Assembly: GCF_001305595.1 (NCBI RefSeq)
Contig: NZ_CP012406.1
Location: forward strand, 124,001-188,000
DNA length: 64,000 nt
Direction of reading: 5' to 3'
Source of the DNA: Azospirillum thiophilum
GTDB taxonomy: Bacteria; Pseudomonadota; Alphaproteobacteria; Azospirillales; Azospirillaceae
The translations under genes and the position numbers were made by a program. How positions within the stretch are numbered: the stretch's first letter is position 1; the number at the start of each line of letters is the position of its first letter. This document shows positions 1-10,696 of the stretch, in pieces. The notes below the pieces were generated by a model. It ran no database searches and was not told the origin of the DNA. It worked only from the letters and a program-made list of their open reading frames with translations.

Positions 1-10
1 CTCCTGTCTA

Positions 11-92
11 ACGACAGAATGCTTGCGCGGCTTCGAGGGATGGAAATCCTTCACGCAAGGCCGCCTCAGCGAATGGGCGCATTCTCTGTCGT
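11..92. repeat. Imperfect multi-arm inverted repeat in intergenic DNA
   Basis: The outer arms at 11-22 and 79-92 are complementary apart from a two-base bulge. Nested inside are a six-base stem (22-27 with 54-59) and a further seven-base stem with one G-T wobble. No convincing gene lies in 1-199. The element looks like a dispersed REP-type palindrome, but only one copy was noticed here. Confidence 0.4.
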
Positions 93-199
93 GGCGCTCC
101 CTTGAAGGTGGCGGAATTTCCCGATGGAAAAGATTTTTGGCGGCAAATAGCAAGCTTCGATAACCTGAGGTTGCCATCCGATCCGAAGCCGCCGGCGGG

Positions 200-233
200 A
201 AAAAAAGGCCGGCCTTCGGGGAAAAGGCCGGCC
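200..233 (-). terminator. Rho-independent terminator of hmp
   Basis: On the minus strand a perfect 10-bp GC-rich stem (arms 224-233 and 207-216) with a 7-base loop is followed by seven T residues (200-206). It sits about 30 bases past the hmp stop codon. Confidence 0.85.
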
Positions 234-264
234 GGCAGGATGAGGAGAAGGATTCGGTATCCGG

Positions 265-1440
265 TCAGGCAAGTGCTTCCCGGGGTCCGAAGAACTCGTG
301 CACGATGGCCGAGTCCGGCAGACCGAGTGCGGTCAACGCCTTGACGACCGCCGCCATGAAGGGCTTCGGCCCGACGACATAGGCTGCCACCCCCGGCTCG
401 TCCGGCAACAGGCCGGCCAGCCGGTCGCGGTCGAGCAACCCGACCATGTGCGGGCGGTCGTCCGGCTGCGGTTCGGCATAGCAATAGACGGGCATGAGCG
501 TCCGATGCGTCTCGGCCAGCCGGTCGACCTGATCGCGGAAGGCGTGGACGGAGCCGTTGAGCGCGGCATGGACGTAGATGACCCGGCGGCCGGCGGCCAG
601 CGCCTGTTCGGCCAGCGGCAGGGCAGGGGTCTGGCCGACGCCGCCGGTGATCAGCAGCAGCGGGCCGCTGCCGTCGCGCAGCACGAACTCGCCGGCCGGC
701 GGGTAGACGTCGATCTGGTCGCCGACCTGGGCGCGGTCATGCAGAAAGCCGGAAACCAACCCCTGCGGCTCCCGCTTCACCGAGATGCGGTAGTCGCGGC
801 CGTTCGGCGAGGCCGACAGGCTGTAGTTGCGATGGACCGTCTCGCCATCGATGCCCAGGCGCAGGCCGAGATACTGGCCGGGTTGGAAGTCCATCACCCG
901 CCCGCCATCCACCGGCTCCAGCCGGAAGGAGGTGATGACGGCGCTCTCCGACGTCTTCGCGGCGATCCGGAAGCGCCGGGCGCCGCGCCAGCCGCCGGTC
1001 AGCGCCGCCTTGCGGGCATATTCCTTTTCTTCCGCCGCGATCAGCAGGTCGGCGAGCTGCCGGTAGGCTGCGCCCCAGGCGTCGGCGACCTCCGCCGTCA
1101 CCGCAGCGCCCAGCACCGTGCCGATCGCCTCCATCAGGCAGGTGCCGACGATGTCATACTGGTCGGGGGTGATGTTGAGCGAGACGTGCTTCTGCACGAT
1201 GCCCTCCACCGCCGGACCCAGCACCTCCAGCCGGTCGATGTTGGAGGCGTAGGCGATGATGGCGTTGGCCAGCGCCTCGGGCTGGGCGCTGTTGCGCTGG
1301 TGGCTCTGGTTGAAGACGGCGCGCACGTCGGGGAAGCGCTCGAACATCAGCGGATAGAAGGTGCCGGTGATCCGGCTGGCATTGGCGGCGACCACCGGGG
1401 CGGTGGCCTTGATGACGGCGGTCTGGGCGGGGGTCAGCAT
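265..1440 (-). CDS. hmp: Flavohemoprotein, nitric oxide dioxygenase
   Basis: This 391-residue protein has the three-domain layout of Hmp and close to its usual length. The N-terminal globin domain (about 1-140) starts with MLTPAQTAVIKATAPVVAAN and carries the proximal histidine in QKHVSL. A ferredoxin-reductase-type FAD domain follows (about 150-260, with RNYSLSASP) and then a NAD-binding domain (about 265-390, with LLITGGVGQTPALPL). The family oxidises NO to nitrate with O2 and NAD(P)H in the cytoplasm. The open frame runs 116 codons further upstream, but the globin homology begins at this ATG. It is divergent from norR, with a sigma-54 promoter in its leader, so NO-induced expression through NorR is likely. 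Confidence 0.95.
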   Translation of the reverse strand: MLTPAQTAVIKATAPVVAANASRITGTFYPLMFERFPDVRAVFNQSHQRNSAQPEALANAIIAYASNIDRLEVLGPAVEGIVQKHVSLNITPDQYDIVGTCLMEAIGTVLGAAVTAEVADAWGAAYRQLADLLIAAEEKEYARKAALTGGWRGARRFRIAAKTSESAVITSFRLEPVDGGRVMDFQPGQYLGLRLGIDGETVHRNYSLSASPNGRDYRISVKREPQGLVSGFLHDRAQVGDQIDVYPPAGEFVLRDGSGPLLLITGGVGQTPALPLAEQALAAGRRVIYVHAALNGSVHAFRDQVDRLAETHRTLMPVYCYAEPQPDDRPHMVGLLDRDRLAGLLPDEPGVAAYVVGPKPFMAAVVKALTALGLPDSAIVHEFFGPREALA

Positions 1441-1483
1441 GGAAAGGGCGATCCTTTTGCGCGTCACGATGTCGCAATGCCAT

Positions 1484-1499
1484 GGCAAGCCCTGTGCCA
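1484..1499 (-). promoter_or_regulatory. Sigma-54 (-24/-12) promoter of hmp
   Basis: The minus strand reads TGGCACAGGGCTTGCC, a near-perfect match to the RpoN consensus TGGCAC-N5-TTGC with GG and GC at the required spacing. Transcription would start near 1473, leaving a leader of about 33 bases before the hmp ATG. Confidence 0.8.
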
Positions 1500-1542
1500 A
1501 AGCGCCGCAGCGCGGGTTTCCGCGTCGCTGGAGTCGACTGTT

Positions 1543-1573
1543 GTCAGATTGACCGCAGATGGTATGATGTCGA

Positions 1574-1579
<6 letters not shown>
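1543..1579. promoter_or_regulatory. Two NorR-type GT-N7-AC enhancer sites
   Basis: GTCAGATTGAC at 1543-1553 is a perfect GTCA-N3-TGAC dyad. GTCGAATGGAC at 1569-1579 also fits GT-N7-AC and overlaps the norR start codon. They lie about 45-95 bases upstream of the hmp sigma-54 promoter, as expected for an activator site. NorR normally uses three sites; no clear third one was found. Confidence 0.65.
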
Positions 1580-3156
<1,577 letters not shown>

Positions 3157-3160
<4 letters not shown>

Positions 3161-3423
3161 CGGCGGCAGACTTCGGCTGGCGGGCGGAGATCGACGCGCT
3201 GGTCTTCCGCCCGGCGGGGCATGGCGGCTGGTGCGCCGTCCACCGGCTGGCATTCCGCGCCCTGCTGGGGGTGCGGGAACCGACAGCGGCGGACTGCCTT
3301 ACCTATGCAGCCGCGCATCGCGCCGCGTTCGAGGCTGCGGCGGCCGGCAAGATCGCCCGGCGAGGGTACGACGCCGCGGCCAGCCTGCACCTGACCAGCC
3401 GCGACGTCGCCCGTGCCCTTTAG
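3157..3423 (+). CDS. Small protein, DUF1488-like
   Basis: An 88-residue protein whose ATG overlaps the norR stop by four bases, so it is translationally coupled. The pattern of a short beta-rich start with a cysteine (GWCAVHRLAF), then a helix AAHRAAFEAAAAGKIARRG and a C-terminal LTSRDV resembles the small DUF1488 proteins of Proteobacteria. The match is from memory of the family pattern and is not certain. There are no membrane segments or signal peptide. Function is unknown; the coupling suggests a role with NorR or in the NO response. Confidence 0.6.
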
Positions 3424-3469
3424 ATCGGATCGCGTAAAATCGGCATCGATTTGAAGCGTGAATCCGATC
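3423..3469. repeat. Palindromic REP-like element A
   Basis: Perfect 8-bp outer arms GATCGGAT / ATCCGATC enclose a second perfect stem AAATCG-GCAT-CGATTT (3437-3452). It begins at the stop codon of the preceding small gene. With the hairpin at 3483-3524 it forms a two-part palindromic unit between convergent genes. Confidence 0.6.
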
Positions 3470-3482
3470 GCCAAGCATAAGG

Positions 3483-3524
3483 CTAGAGTTTCGGGCGTTT
3501 CATATTAAACGCACGAAACTCTAG
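3483..3524. terminator. Long hairpin between convergent genes (REP-like element B)
   Basis: CTAGAGTTTCG and CGAAACTCTAG form a perfect 11-bp outer stem. Inside, after one mismatch, GCGTTT pairs with AAACGC around a six-base loop. The right arm includes the TAG stop of the minus-strand dctM gene. It may act as a terminator, but there is no long T-run, and it looks more like a dispersed palindromic repeat. Confidence 0.55.
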
Positions 3525-4804
3525 AAGCCCATCTGCCGCGGCATCCACAGCGCCAGATCAGGCCAGACGATCACCGCGACCACCACCAGCAGCATGGTGA
3601 CCAGCGGCCAGATCACCCAGCGGATCGTGCTTTCCATCGAACAGCCGGTCATGCGGCAGGCGACCATCAGGTTGACCGCCATCGGCGGGGTGAACTGGCC
3701 CACCGCGATCATCAGGGTCAGGATGACGCCGAACCAGGTCAGATCCCAGTTGTAGGCCTGGGCGATGGGGATCAGCAGCGGCAGCAGGATGATGAAGATC
3801 GAGATGCCGTCCAGGAAGGTGCCGACGATGGTCAGCAGCACCACCAGCAGCGCCAGCACGCCATGTTCGCCCAGCCCGGAATGGATGATTGCGTCGGCGA
3901 TGGGGTCGATCACCGACAGGGTGCTGAGCGCCCAGCCGAACACGCTGGCCAGCGCGATCACCGTCAGGATGATGGCGGAGATCTCCGCCGCCTCGACCAG
4001 CATGGACCGCAGGTCGCTGACCTTGATGGTGCGGTAGACCACCATGCCCAGCAGCAGGCCGTAGGCGACCGCGATCACCGCCGCCTCGGTCGGCGTGAAG
4101 ATGCCCAGCCTGAGGCCGCCCAGGATGATGACCTTGGCGAACAGGCCGAGCGAGGCGTCCCACAGGCTGCGCCAGAAGGGCGGGCGCGGCTCGTGCGACA
4201 GCTTGACACCCAGATTGTGCTTCCGGGCCAGCCAATAGACCGGGACGATCAGCGCCAGCCCGGCCAGCGTGCCGGGGATGATGCCGGCGGCGAACATCGA
4301 GGTGGTGGGGGCGGCCGGCACCAGCACGCTGTAGATGATCAGCGCCACCGACGGCGGGATCAGGATGTCGGTCGCCGCCGCCGCGGCGACGACGCTGGCG
4401 ATGTAGGGGCGCGGATAGCCGGCGCGGATCATGCTGGGCGCCATGACACCGCAGACCGCTGCGGCGATGGCTGGGCCGGATCCCGAAATGCCGCCCATCA
4501 TCATCGCCACCACCACGGCGATGACCGCCAGCGCGCCCTTGCCCTGGCCGACGATGGCGGTGGCGAAGCGCACCAGCTTCTGCGCCACGCCCGAGCGGTC
4601 GAAGATGGTGCCGGCCAGCACGAACATCGGGATGGTCAGCAGCGGATATTTGGCGATGCCGGTATAGACGCTGGTCGGGACCGAGATGACGCCGAGCTGG
4701 GCGAAGGCGATCGACGCGGTGCCGGCCAGCCCCAGGGCGGCGGCGATCGGCACGCCCAGCACCATCATGACCAGGAAGGATCCGAAGAGCAGGGCGGTGA
4801 TCAC
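3521..4804 (-). CDS. TRAP transporter large membrane subunit (DctM type)
   Basis: This 427-residue, very hydrophobic protein has the DctM hallmarks: 12 or so membrane segments, IPMFVLAGTIFDRSG, a GxSGSGPAIAAAVCG stretch, and a C-terminal TPPMAVNLMVAC. It is the ion-coupled permease of a TRAP carboxylate importer. The GTG start was chosen because it overlaps the stop codon of the small-subunit gene (GTGA), gives the usual family length, and opens directly into the first membrane helix. The open frame continues much further upstream without homology. No DctP binding-protein gene lies nearby, so the substrate cannot be inferred. Confidence 0.9.
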   Translation of the reverse strand: MITALLFGSFLVMMVLGVPIAAALGLAGTASIAFAQLGVISVPTSVYTGIAKYPLLTIPMFVLAGTIFDRSGVAQKLVRFATAIVGQGKGALAVIAVVVAMMMGGISGSGPAIAAAVCGVMAPSMIRAGYPRPYIASVVAAAAATDILIPPSVALIIYSVLVPAAPTTSMFAAGIIPGTLAGLALIVPVYWLARKHNLGVKLSHEPRPPFWRSLWDASLGLFAKVIILGGLRLGIFTPTEAAVIAVAYGLLLGMVVYRTIKVSDLRSMLVEAAEISAIILTVIALASVFGWALSTLSVIDPIADAIIHSGLGEHGVLALLVVLLTIVGTFLDGISIFIILLPLLIPIAQAYNWDLTWFGVILTLMIAVGQFTPPMAVNLMVACRMTGCSMESTIRWVIWPLVTMLLVVVAVIVWPDLALWMPRQMGF

Positions 4805-5340
4805 GGCTCGCCCTCCGGGATATGGCCGGTCTGCAGCGGTTCGGTGCCGCGGTGGATGCGGATCATCCGGCCGACGGTGCGGCCCAGCACCGCCAGCGAC
4901 AGCACCGGCAGCCAGATCGTGTAGATCCATTGCGGCAGCCCGAGCGCCGGCGAGGTCACCTCGAACCGGTAGTCGTCCCAGGTCGTCCAGGCGCCATAGA
5001 CCACCAGCAGCCCGTACATCAGCGCGACGCAGGCCATGGCGAACTGTTCCGCCCGGCGGCGGTTGACCGGGGACAGCCTGTCGGTCACGAAGGTGATGCG
5101 GATGTGGCGGTCCTTCACCACCGCGGCCGAAGCGCCGAGGAAGGTCAGGATCACCATCAGGGCGATGGAATATTCCTCGGTGAAGGCGAAGGAGACGTCG
5201 GTCAGGTAGCGCACCAGGACGTTGGCGAAGGTGATCAGCGCCACCACGGCCATGGTGAGGGCGACCAGCGTTTCTTCGATCCCAAGGGGGACGCGGGGTT
5301 TCGGCACCGGCCGGACGACGGTGGGGTCGTGATCGCTCAT
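4801..5340 (-). CDS. TRAP transporter small membrane subunit (DctQ type)
   Basis: The 179-residue protein has four predicted membrane helices and the DctQ pattern: NVLVRYLTDVSFAFTEEYS after helix 1, DRHIRITFVTDRLSP in the first loop, and WIYTIWLPV before the last helix. It pairs with the overlapping DctM to form the permease. It lies 79 bases downstream of the sensor-kinase gene on the same strand. Neither a DctP gene nor a catabolic gene is next to it, so the solute-binding partner must be elsewhere or lost. Confidence 0.88.
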   Translation of the reverse strand: MSDHDPTVVRPVPKPRVPLGIEETLVALTMAVVALITFANVLVRYLTDVSFAFTEEYSIALMVILTFLGASAAVVKDRHIRITFVTDRLSPVNRRRAEQFAMACVALMYGLLVVYGAWTTWDDYRFEVTSPALGLPQWIYTIWLPVLSLAVLGRTVGRMIRIHRGTEPLQTGHIPEGEP

Positions 5341-5419
5341 ATTGCCAGGGTCCAGAGGGAGGGAGCGGGATTATTCCCCTCACCGGGCAATCAATGCAAG
5401 AAACGATCTCCCCGACGGA

Positions 5420-7309
5420 TTACCCCGCCGGCATGCCGGCCATCCCGCCATCGCAGGGCGCCGCTTCGGCAGGTGCCGGCTCGCCGAGCGGAATCCGGAG
5501 CGTGAAAACGCTGCCCTCGCCCAACCGGCTGTCCAGCGTCACCGTCCCGCCATGCAATACGGCGATGCGGCGGACCATGTTCAAACCGACCCCGCTGCCG
5601 GCCGCCGTTCCGGTGTTGGAGGCACGGAAGAAGCGGTCGAACACCCGCTCCCGCTCGCCGTCCGGGATGCCGATGCCGCGGTCGGTCACCGACAGTGCCA
5701 GCCACCGGCCGGCCTCGCCCCCGTCCCGGCTCCCATCCCGGCTCCCATCCTCGCTCCATGCGCGAAGCCGCACCGGGCTGCCGGGGGGCGAATATTTCAA
5801 CGCGTTGTTCAGCAGATTGTGGACGCACAGCTCCAGCATCGGCCCGTCGCCGGTCATCCGCTGAGGGCAGCCGTCGAGATCCAGCTCGACCTTCCGGCCG
5901 GGGGCGGCGTCGCACTGGGCGGCGGCGGCATTGCGCAGCAGGGCCGGCAGCGCCAGCATATCGTGGCGCAAGGCAAAGCCCGGATCGCTCAGCCGGTCGT
6001 CGGCCAGGCAGGTTTCCAGGATGTTCACCTGCCGCCGCACGGCACGGCGGATCTTCTCCAGCCGGGGCAGCATGCCGGGGGCCTTGACCTCGGCATCCAG
6101 CTGCAGCAGCTGCGCCGCCCCGTCGATGATGGCGAGCGGCGTCTTGAATTCGTGCGCGGCCATCGACAGGAAGCCGTTCAGCGCCCGCTTGGCCTCCTGC
6201 TCGGCCGCCAGCCGCCGTTCCGCCTCCTGCCGCGCCGCGTCGAGCCGGCGGACGGTGTCCTCCAGCCGCGCTTCCGCCCGGCGGCGGTGGGTGACATCGC
6301 GCAGCATCAGCAGGCAGCCGACCTCACGCCCGCCGCGGCCCGCAGCCAGCGGCACCCACGTCACCTCGAAACTGCGCAGGTCGCCGCCGCAGTCCAGCGT
6401 CAGCGGCGCCGGCCCCATCCCCGGCCCTTTCGCCGGCGCCTTCACCGGATTGGCGGCGGTGGACAGGACCGACAGTCCCGGCAGGTCGGCCAGCCGCCGT
6501 CCGATCGCCGCATGGTCGCCGGCCAGCGCCAGGGCCGCCGGATTGGCCTCCACCACCGTGCCGTCCCCATCCAGCACCAGCACCGGATCCGGCACCGCGT
6601 CCAGCAGCGCATCGCGGGCGACCGGCAGCAGGTCGAACAGGCGCCGCCGGGCGATCAGCCAATAGAACACCCCGTCCACCGCCAGGAAGCTGAAGGCGGT
6701 CGGGTCCAGGTCGAACAGGGTCAGGTTGCCGGTGACATAGCCGGCATTGGCGATCCACGGCACCGCCATCACCACCAGGAACCCCAGGTAATGGGTGCGG
6801 TAGGCCGGCGTCGCCCGGTGGATGCCGCTGGCGGTGACGACGATGCTCATCACCATGAAGGCGTAGATATAGACGGTGATGGCGTAGAACAGCAGCCCAT
6901 GGCTGTAGATCAGCGCCGCGCCCGGCGTCGCGTCGACCGGGCGGATCGCGGTGTAGATCAGGTGATGAGCATCGTTGGTCAGCGCCAGCGCCCAGGTCGC
7001 CAGTCCGACCGTCACCAGCACCATCCGCCAGCGCGCCGGCAGCTCGCCCCTGGTGTAGGACCAGAGGAAGAACGCCCACAGGCTCGGCGTGCAGACGATG
7101 CCCATCCAGGCCATTTCGGCCCAGAACAGCTTGTCGGCCGGGGCGGAAACCATGCTTTCGGCGGCGACGGCCGTCGACCACCAGGCGGCCGACAGCTGCA
7201 TCAGCACGAAATCGGTGCGGCCGGGGAAGGCCGGCAAGGTCCAGCTGCGCGCCGCGATCCACAGGGTTGCCACGACCGCAGCCAGAAGCAGGGCTGAGGG
7301 CAGGGTCAT
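5420..7309 (-). CDS. Sensor histidine kinase with N-terminal 7TM domain and PAS
   Basis: The 629-residue protein starts with about 220 hydrophobic residues holding seven membrane helices, like the 7TM histidine-kinase N-terminal module. A PAS domain follows (about 235-340), then a coiled segment, HisKA (AAHEFKTPLAI, phospho-accepting His near 395) and HATPase_c (NLLNNALKYSPPGSP, TDRGIGIPDGE, GSGVGLNMV). A short in-frame tandem duplication, SRDGSRDG, lies between the N-box and G1. No response-regulator gene is adjacent, so it is an orphan kinase. It is co-oriented with the downstream TRAP pair, which hints at a link between them, but a 79-base gap leaves this open. Confidence 0.85.
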   Translation of the reverse strand: MTLPSALLLAAVVATLWIAARSWTLPAFPGRTDFVLMQLSAAWWSTAVAAESMVSAPADKLFWAEMAWMGIVCTPSLWAFFLWSYTRGELPARWRMVLVTVGLATWALALTNDAHHLIYTAIRPVDATPGAALIYSHGLLFYAITVYIYAFMVMSIVVTASGIHRATPAYRTHYLGFLVVMAVPWIANAGYVTGNLTLFDLDPTAFSFLAVDGVFYWLIARRRLFDLLPVARDALLDAVPDPVLVLDGDGTVVEANPAALALAGDHAAIGRRLADLPGLSVLSTAANPVKAPAKGPGMGPAPLTLDCGGDLRSFEVTWVPLAAGRGGREVGCLLMLRDVTHRRRAEARLEDTVRRLDAARQEAERRLAAEQEAKRALNGFLSMAAHEFKTPLAIIDGAAQLLQLDAEVKAPGMLPRLEKIRRAVRRQVNILETCLADDRLSDPGFALRHDMLALPALLRNAAAAQCDAAPGRKVELDLDGCPQRMTGDGPMLELCVHNLLNNALKYSPPGSPVRLRAWSEDGSRDGSRDGGEAGRWLALSVTDRGIGIPDGERERVFDRFFRASNTGTAAGSGVGLNMVRRIAVLHGGTVTLDSRLGEGSVFTLRIPLGEPAPAEAAPCDGGMAGMPAG

Positions 7310-7445
7310 CGCGGAAGGGTCATGACGGCATGCTCAAGGGGACAAGGTGATGAGGACAAGGTGAAGGGTTGGCGGTGGGGATGTGGGGGACGCGGACGAA
7401 GAATGGACCTTCCGGCCGAACCGGCGCAAGACCGCATGACAAAAA

Positions 7446-7476
7446 GAAAAAGCGCGCCGCAAGGGCGCGCTTTTCC
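7446..7476 (-). terminator. Rho-independent terminator of the KGG gene
   Basis: AAAAGCGCGCC and GGCGCGCTTTT (7448-7458 and 7464-7474) form a perfect 11-bp stem with a 5-base loop. On the minus strand it ends in a T-rich run. It lies about 45 bases past the KGG stop codon. Confidence 0.85.
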
Positions 7477-7521
7477 GGGATGGGCGGGACCGGCCGCGGA
7501 AGGGCGGCCGGTCCTTGGTCC

Positions 7522-7725
7522 TCACTCCTTCTTGGCTTGGCCGCCATGGCTGGCCTGGCCACCCTTGTGACCGGCCTCGGCGGCCCGCTCGGGATCGTTC
7601 TTGAAATTGCCGCCCGATGCCTCGCCGCCCTTCTTGCCGGCCTCCGCCGCGCGCTCCGGATCATTCTTGAAGTTGCCGCCGGAATGCTGGCCGCCCGCGC
7701 TGCGTCCTTCGGTCTGATTTGCCAT
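7522..7725 (-). CDS. KGG-motif stress-induced small protein
   Basis: A 67-residue, very hydrophilic protein made of two near-identical tandem units, each SGGNFKNDPERAAEAGxKGG, ending in GGQAKKE. This is the KGG repeat of general-stress and conidiation-10-like proteins, which are small, disordered and usually made in stationary phase or under desiccation. A longer frame exists upstream, but MANQTEG at 7725 is preceded by GAGGGG at a proper distance and all recognisable sequence lies after it. It has its own strong terminator, so it is monocistronic. Confidence 0.88.
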   Translation of the reverse strand: MANQTEGRSAGGQHSGGNFKNDPERAAEAGKKGGEASGGNFKNDPERAAEAGHKGGQASHGGQAKKE

Positions 7726-7915
7726 GATGTCGGTTTCCCCTCGTTGGTAGCTCTTGTTGGAAGCGGTTGTTGAAAACGCAACCACGCCCACCCCAACAGG
7801 CTCTGCGCCGACAGGTTGCACCGGGTATACCGTCGGTACAGCCGCGTGGCGCTGTTGCGGTTTCGGCCCCGCCGTCCGATAACGGGCCTGGAACGAGACT
7901 GACGGGAACGATGGC

Positions 7916-9418
<1,503 letters not shown>

Positions 9419-9446
9419 GGCCGGCGCACCATTCCCGCGCCCGTCC

Positions 9447-10643
9447 TCAGACCGGCAGCTGCTTCATCGCCGCGACCGCGGTCATCACGCCGCGGATTTC
9501 GGCCAGACCGCGCAGGCGGCCGATCATCGGATAGCCGGGGTGGGTCGGCTTGCCGATGTCGTCCAGCAGCTCATGGCCATGGTCGGGGCGGAAGGGCAGG
9601 CGCCAGTTGTCGTTTCCGGCATCCTGGCGGCGCTTCTGCTCTTCCAGCAGGGTGGTGACGACCGACACCATGTCGACGTCGCCACCGAGATGGTCGGCCT
9701 CCTCGAAGGAGCCGTCCGCTTCCTTGGCGACGTTGCGCAGATGGACGAAGTGGATGTCCTCGACGAAGCGCCTGGCCATCGCCGGCACGTCGTTGGTCTG
9801 GCCGGCACCCAGCGAGCCGGTGCAGAAGGTCAGGCCGTTGTTGGGCGACTTCACCGCGTCGATCAGGTGGGCGAGGTCGTCCTCGGTGCTGACGATGCGC
9901 GGCAGGCCGAACAGCGGGCGCGGCGGGTCGTCGGGGTGGATCGCCATGCGGATCCCGACCTCTTCCGCGGTCGGGATCACCTCGCGCAGAAAGCGGGCCA
10001 GCGTCTCGCGCAGGCCGTCGGCGCTCATGCCGTTGAAGCGCGCGATCATCTTGCGCAGGCCGGGGATGTCGTAGCGGTCATAGGCGCCCGGCAGGCCGGC
10101 CATGATGTTCGACAGCAGCTTGTCGCGGTCGCTTTCCGACGAGCGGTCGAACCACTCCCTGGCCTTGGCCAGGACCTCGGGGGAATGGTCCGCCTCGGCG
10201 CCCGGACGCTCCAGCATGAAGACGTCGAAGGCCGCATGCTCGTGGGCATTGAAGCGCAGCGAGGTGCCGCCGCCCGGCAGCGCCGCGGCAAGCTCGGTGC
10301 GGGTCCAGTCCAGCACCGGCATGAAGTTGTAGCAGATCGTCGTCACGCCGCAGGCGGCGAGGTTGCGCATCGACTGGCGGTAATTGTCGAACAGCTCGGT
10401 CAGGTCGCCTTCGCCGATCTTGATCGCCTCGTGGATCGGCAGGCTTTCGGTCACGGTCCAGCTGAGGCCGAGTTCCTCATTGGACTCGATCATCGCCTTG
10501 CGCTTCTGGATTTCCTCGACCGACCAGACGACGCCGTAGGGGATGTGGTGCAGCGCGGTGACGACGCCGGTGGCGCCGGCTTGGCAGATGTGGTTGAGCT
10601 GGATGGCGTCTTCAGGGCCGAACCAGCGCCAGGACTGTTCCAT
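9447..10643 (-). CDS. uxuA: D-mannonate dehydratase
   Basis: The 398-residue protein matches UxuA along its length (E. coli protein about 394). The start MEQSWRWFGP is typical, with AAGGAG a few bases upstream. Conserved stretches include MAIHPDDPPRPLFGLPRIVS, the metal-ligand region TFCTGSLGAG and FVHLRNV. UxuA converts D-mannonate to 2-keto-3-deoxy-D-gluconate in the cytoplasm. It is the last gene of a minus-strand cluster with a TRAP importer, two dehydrogenases and a GntR regulator, which fits breakdown of hexuronates or related aldonates. Confidence 0.95.
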   Translation of the reverse strand: MEQSWRWFGPEDAIQLNHICQAGATGVVTALHHIPYGVVWSVEEIQKRKAMIESNEELGLSWTVTESLPIHEAIKIGEGDLTELFDNYRQSMRNLAACGVTTICYNFMPVLDWTRTELAAALPGGGTSLRFNAHEHAAFDVFMLERPGAEADHSPEVLAKAREWFDRSSESDRDKLLSNIMAGLPGAYDRYDIPGLRKMIARFNGMSADGLRETLARFLREVIPTAEEVGIRMAIHPDDPPRPLFGLPRIVSTEDDLAHLIDAVKSPNNGLTFCTGSLGAGQTNDVPAMARRFVEDIHFVHLRNVAKEADGSFEEADHLGGDVDMVSVVTTLLEEQKRRQDAGNDNWRLPFRPDHGHELLDDIGKPTHPGYPMIGRLRGLAEIRGVMTAVAAMKQLPV

Positions 10644-10696
10644 GGCTTCGAACTCCTTGGGAAAGGGCTTTGGATTTGAACGGTCGCCAACGGCGG

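Noticed and set aside
8..484. 158-residue ORF at the left edge
   Set aside because: It runs through the hmp terminator and over the end of hmp and has no recognisable domain.
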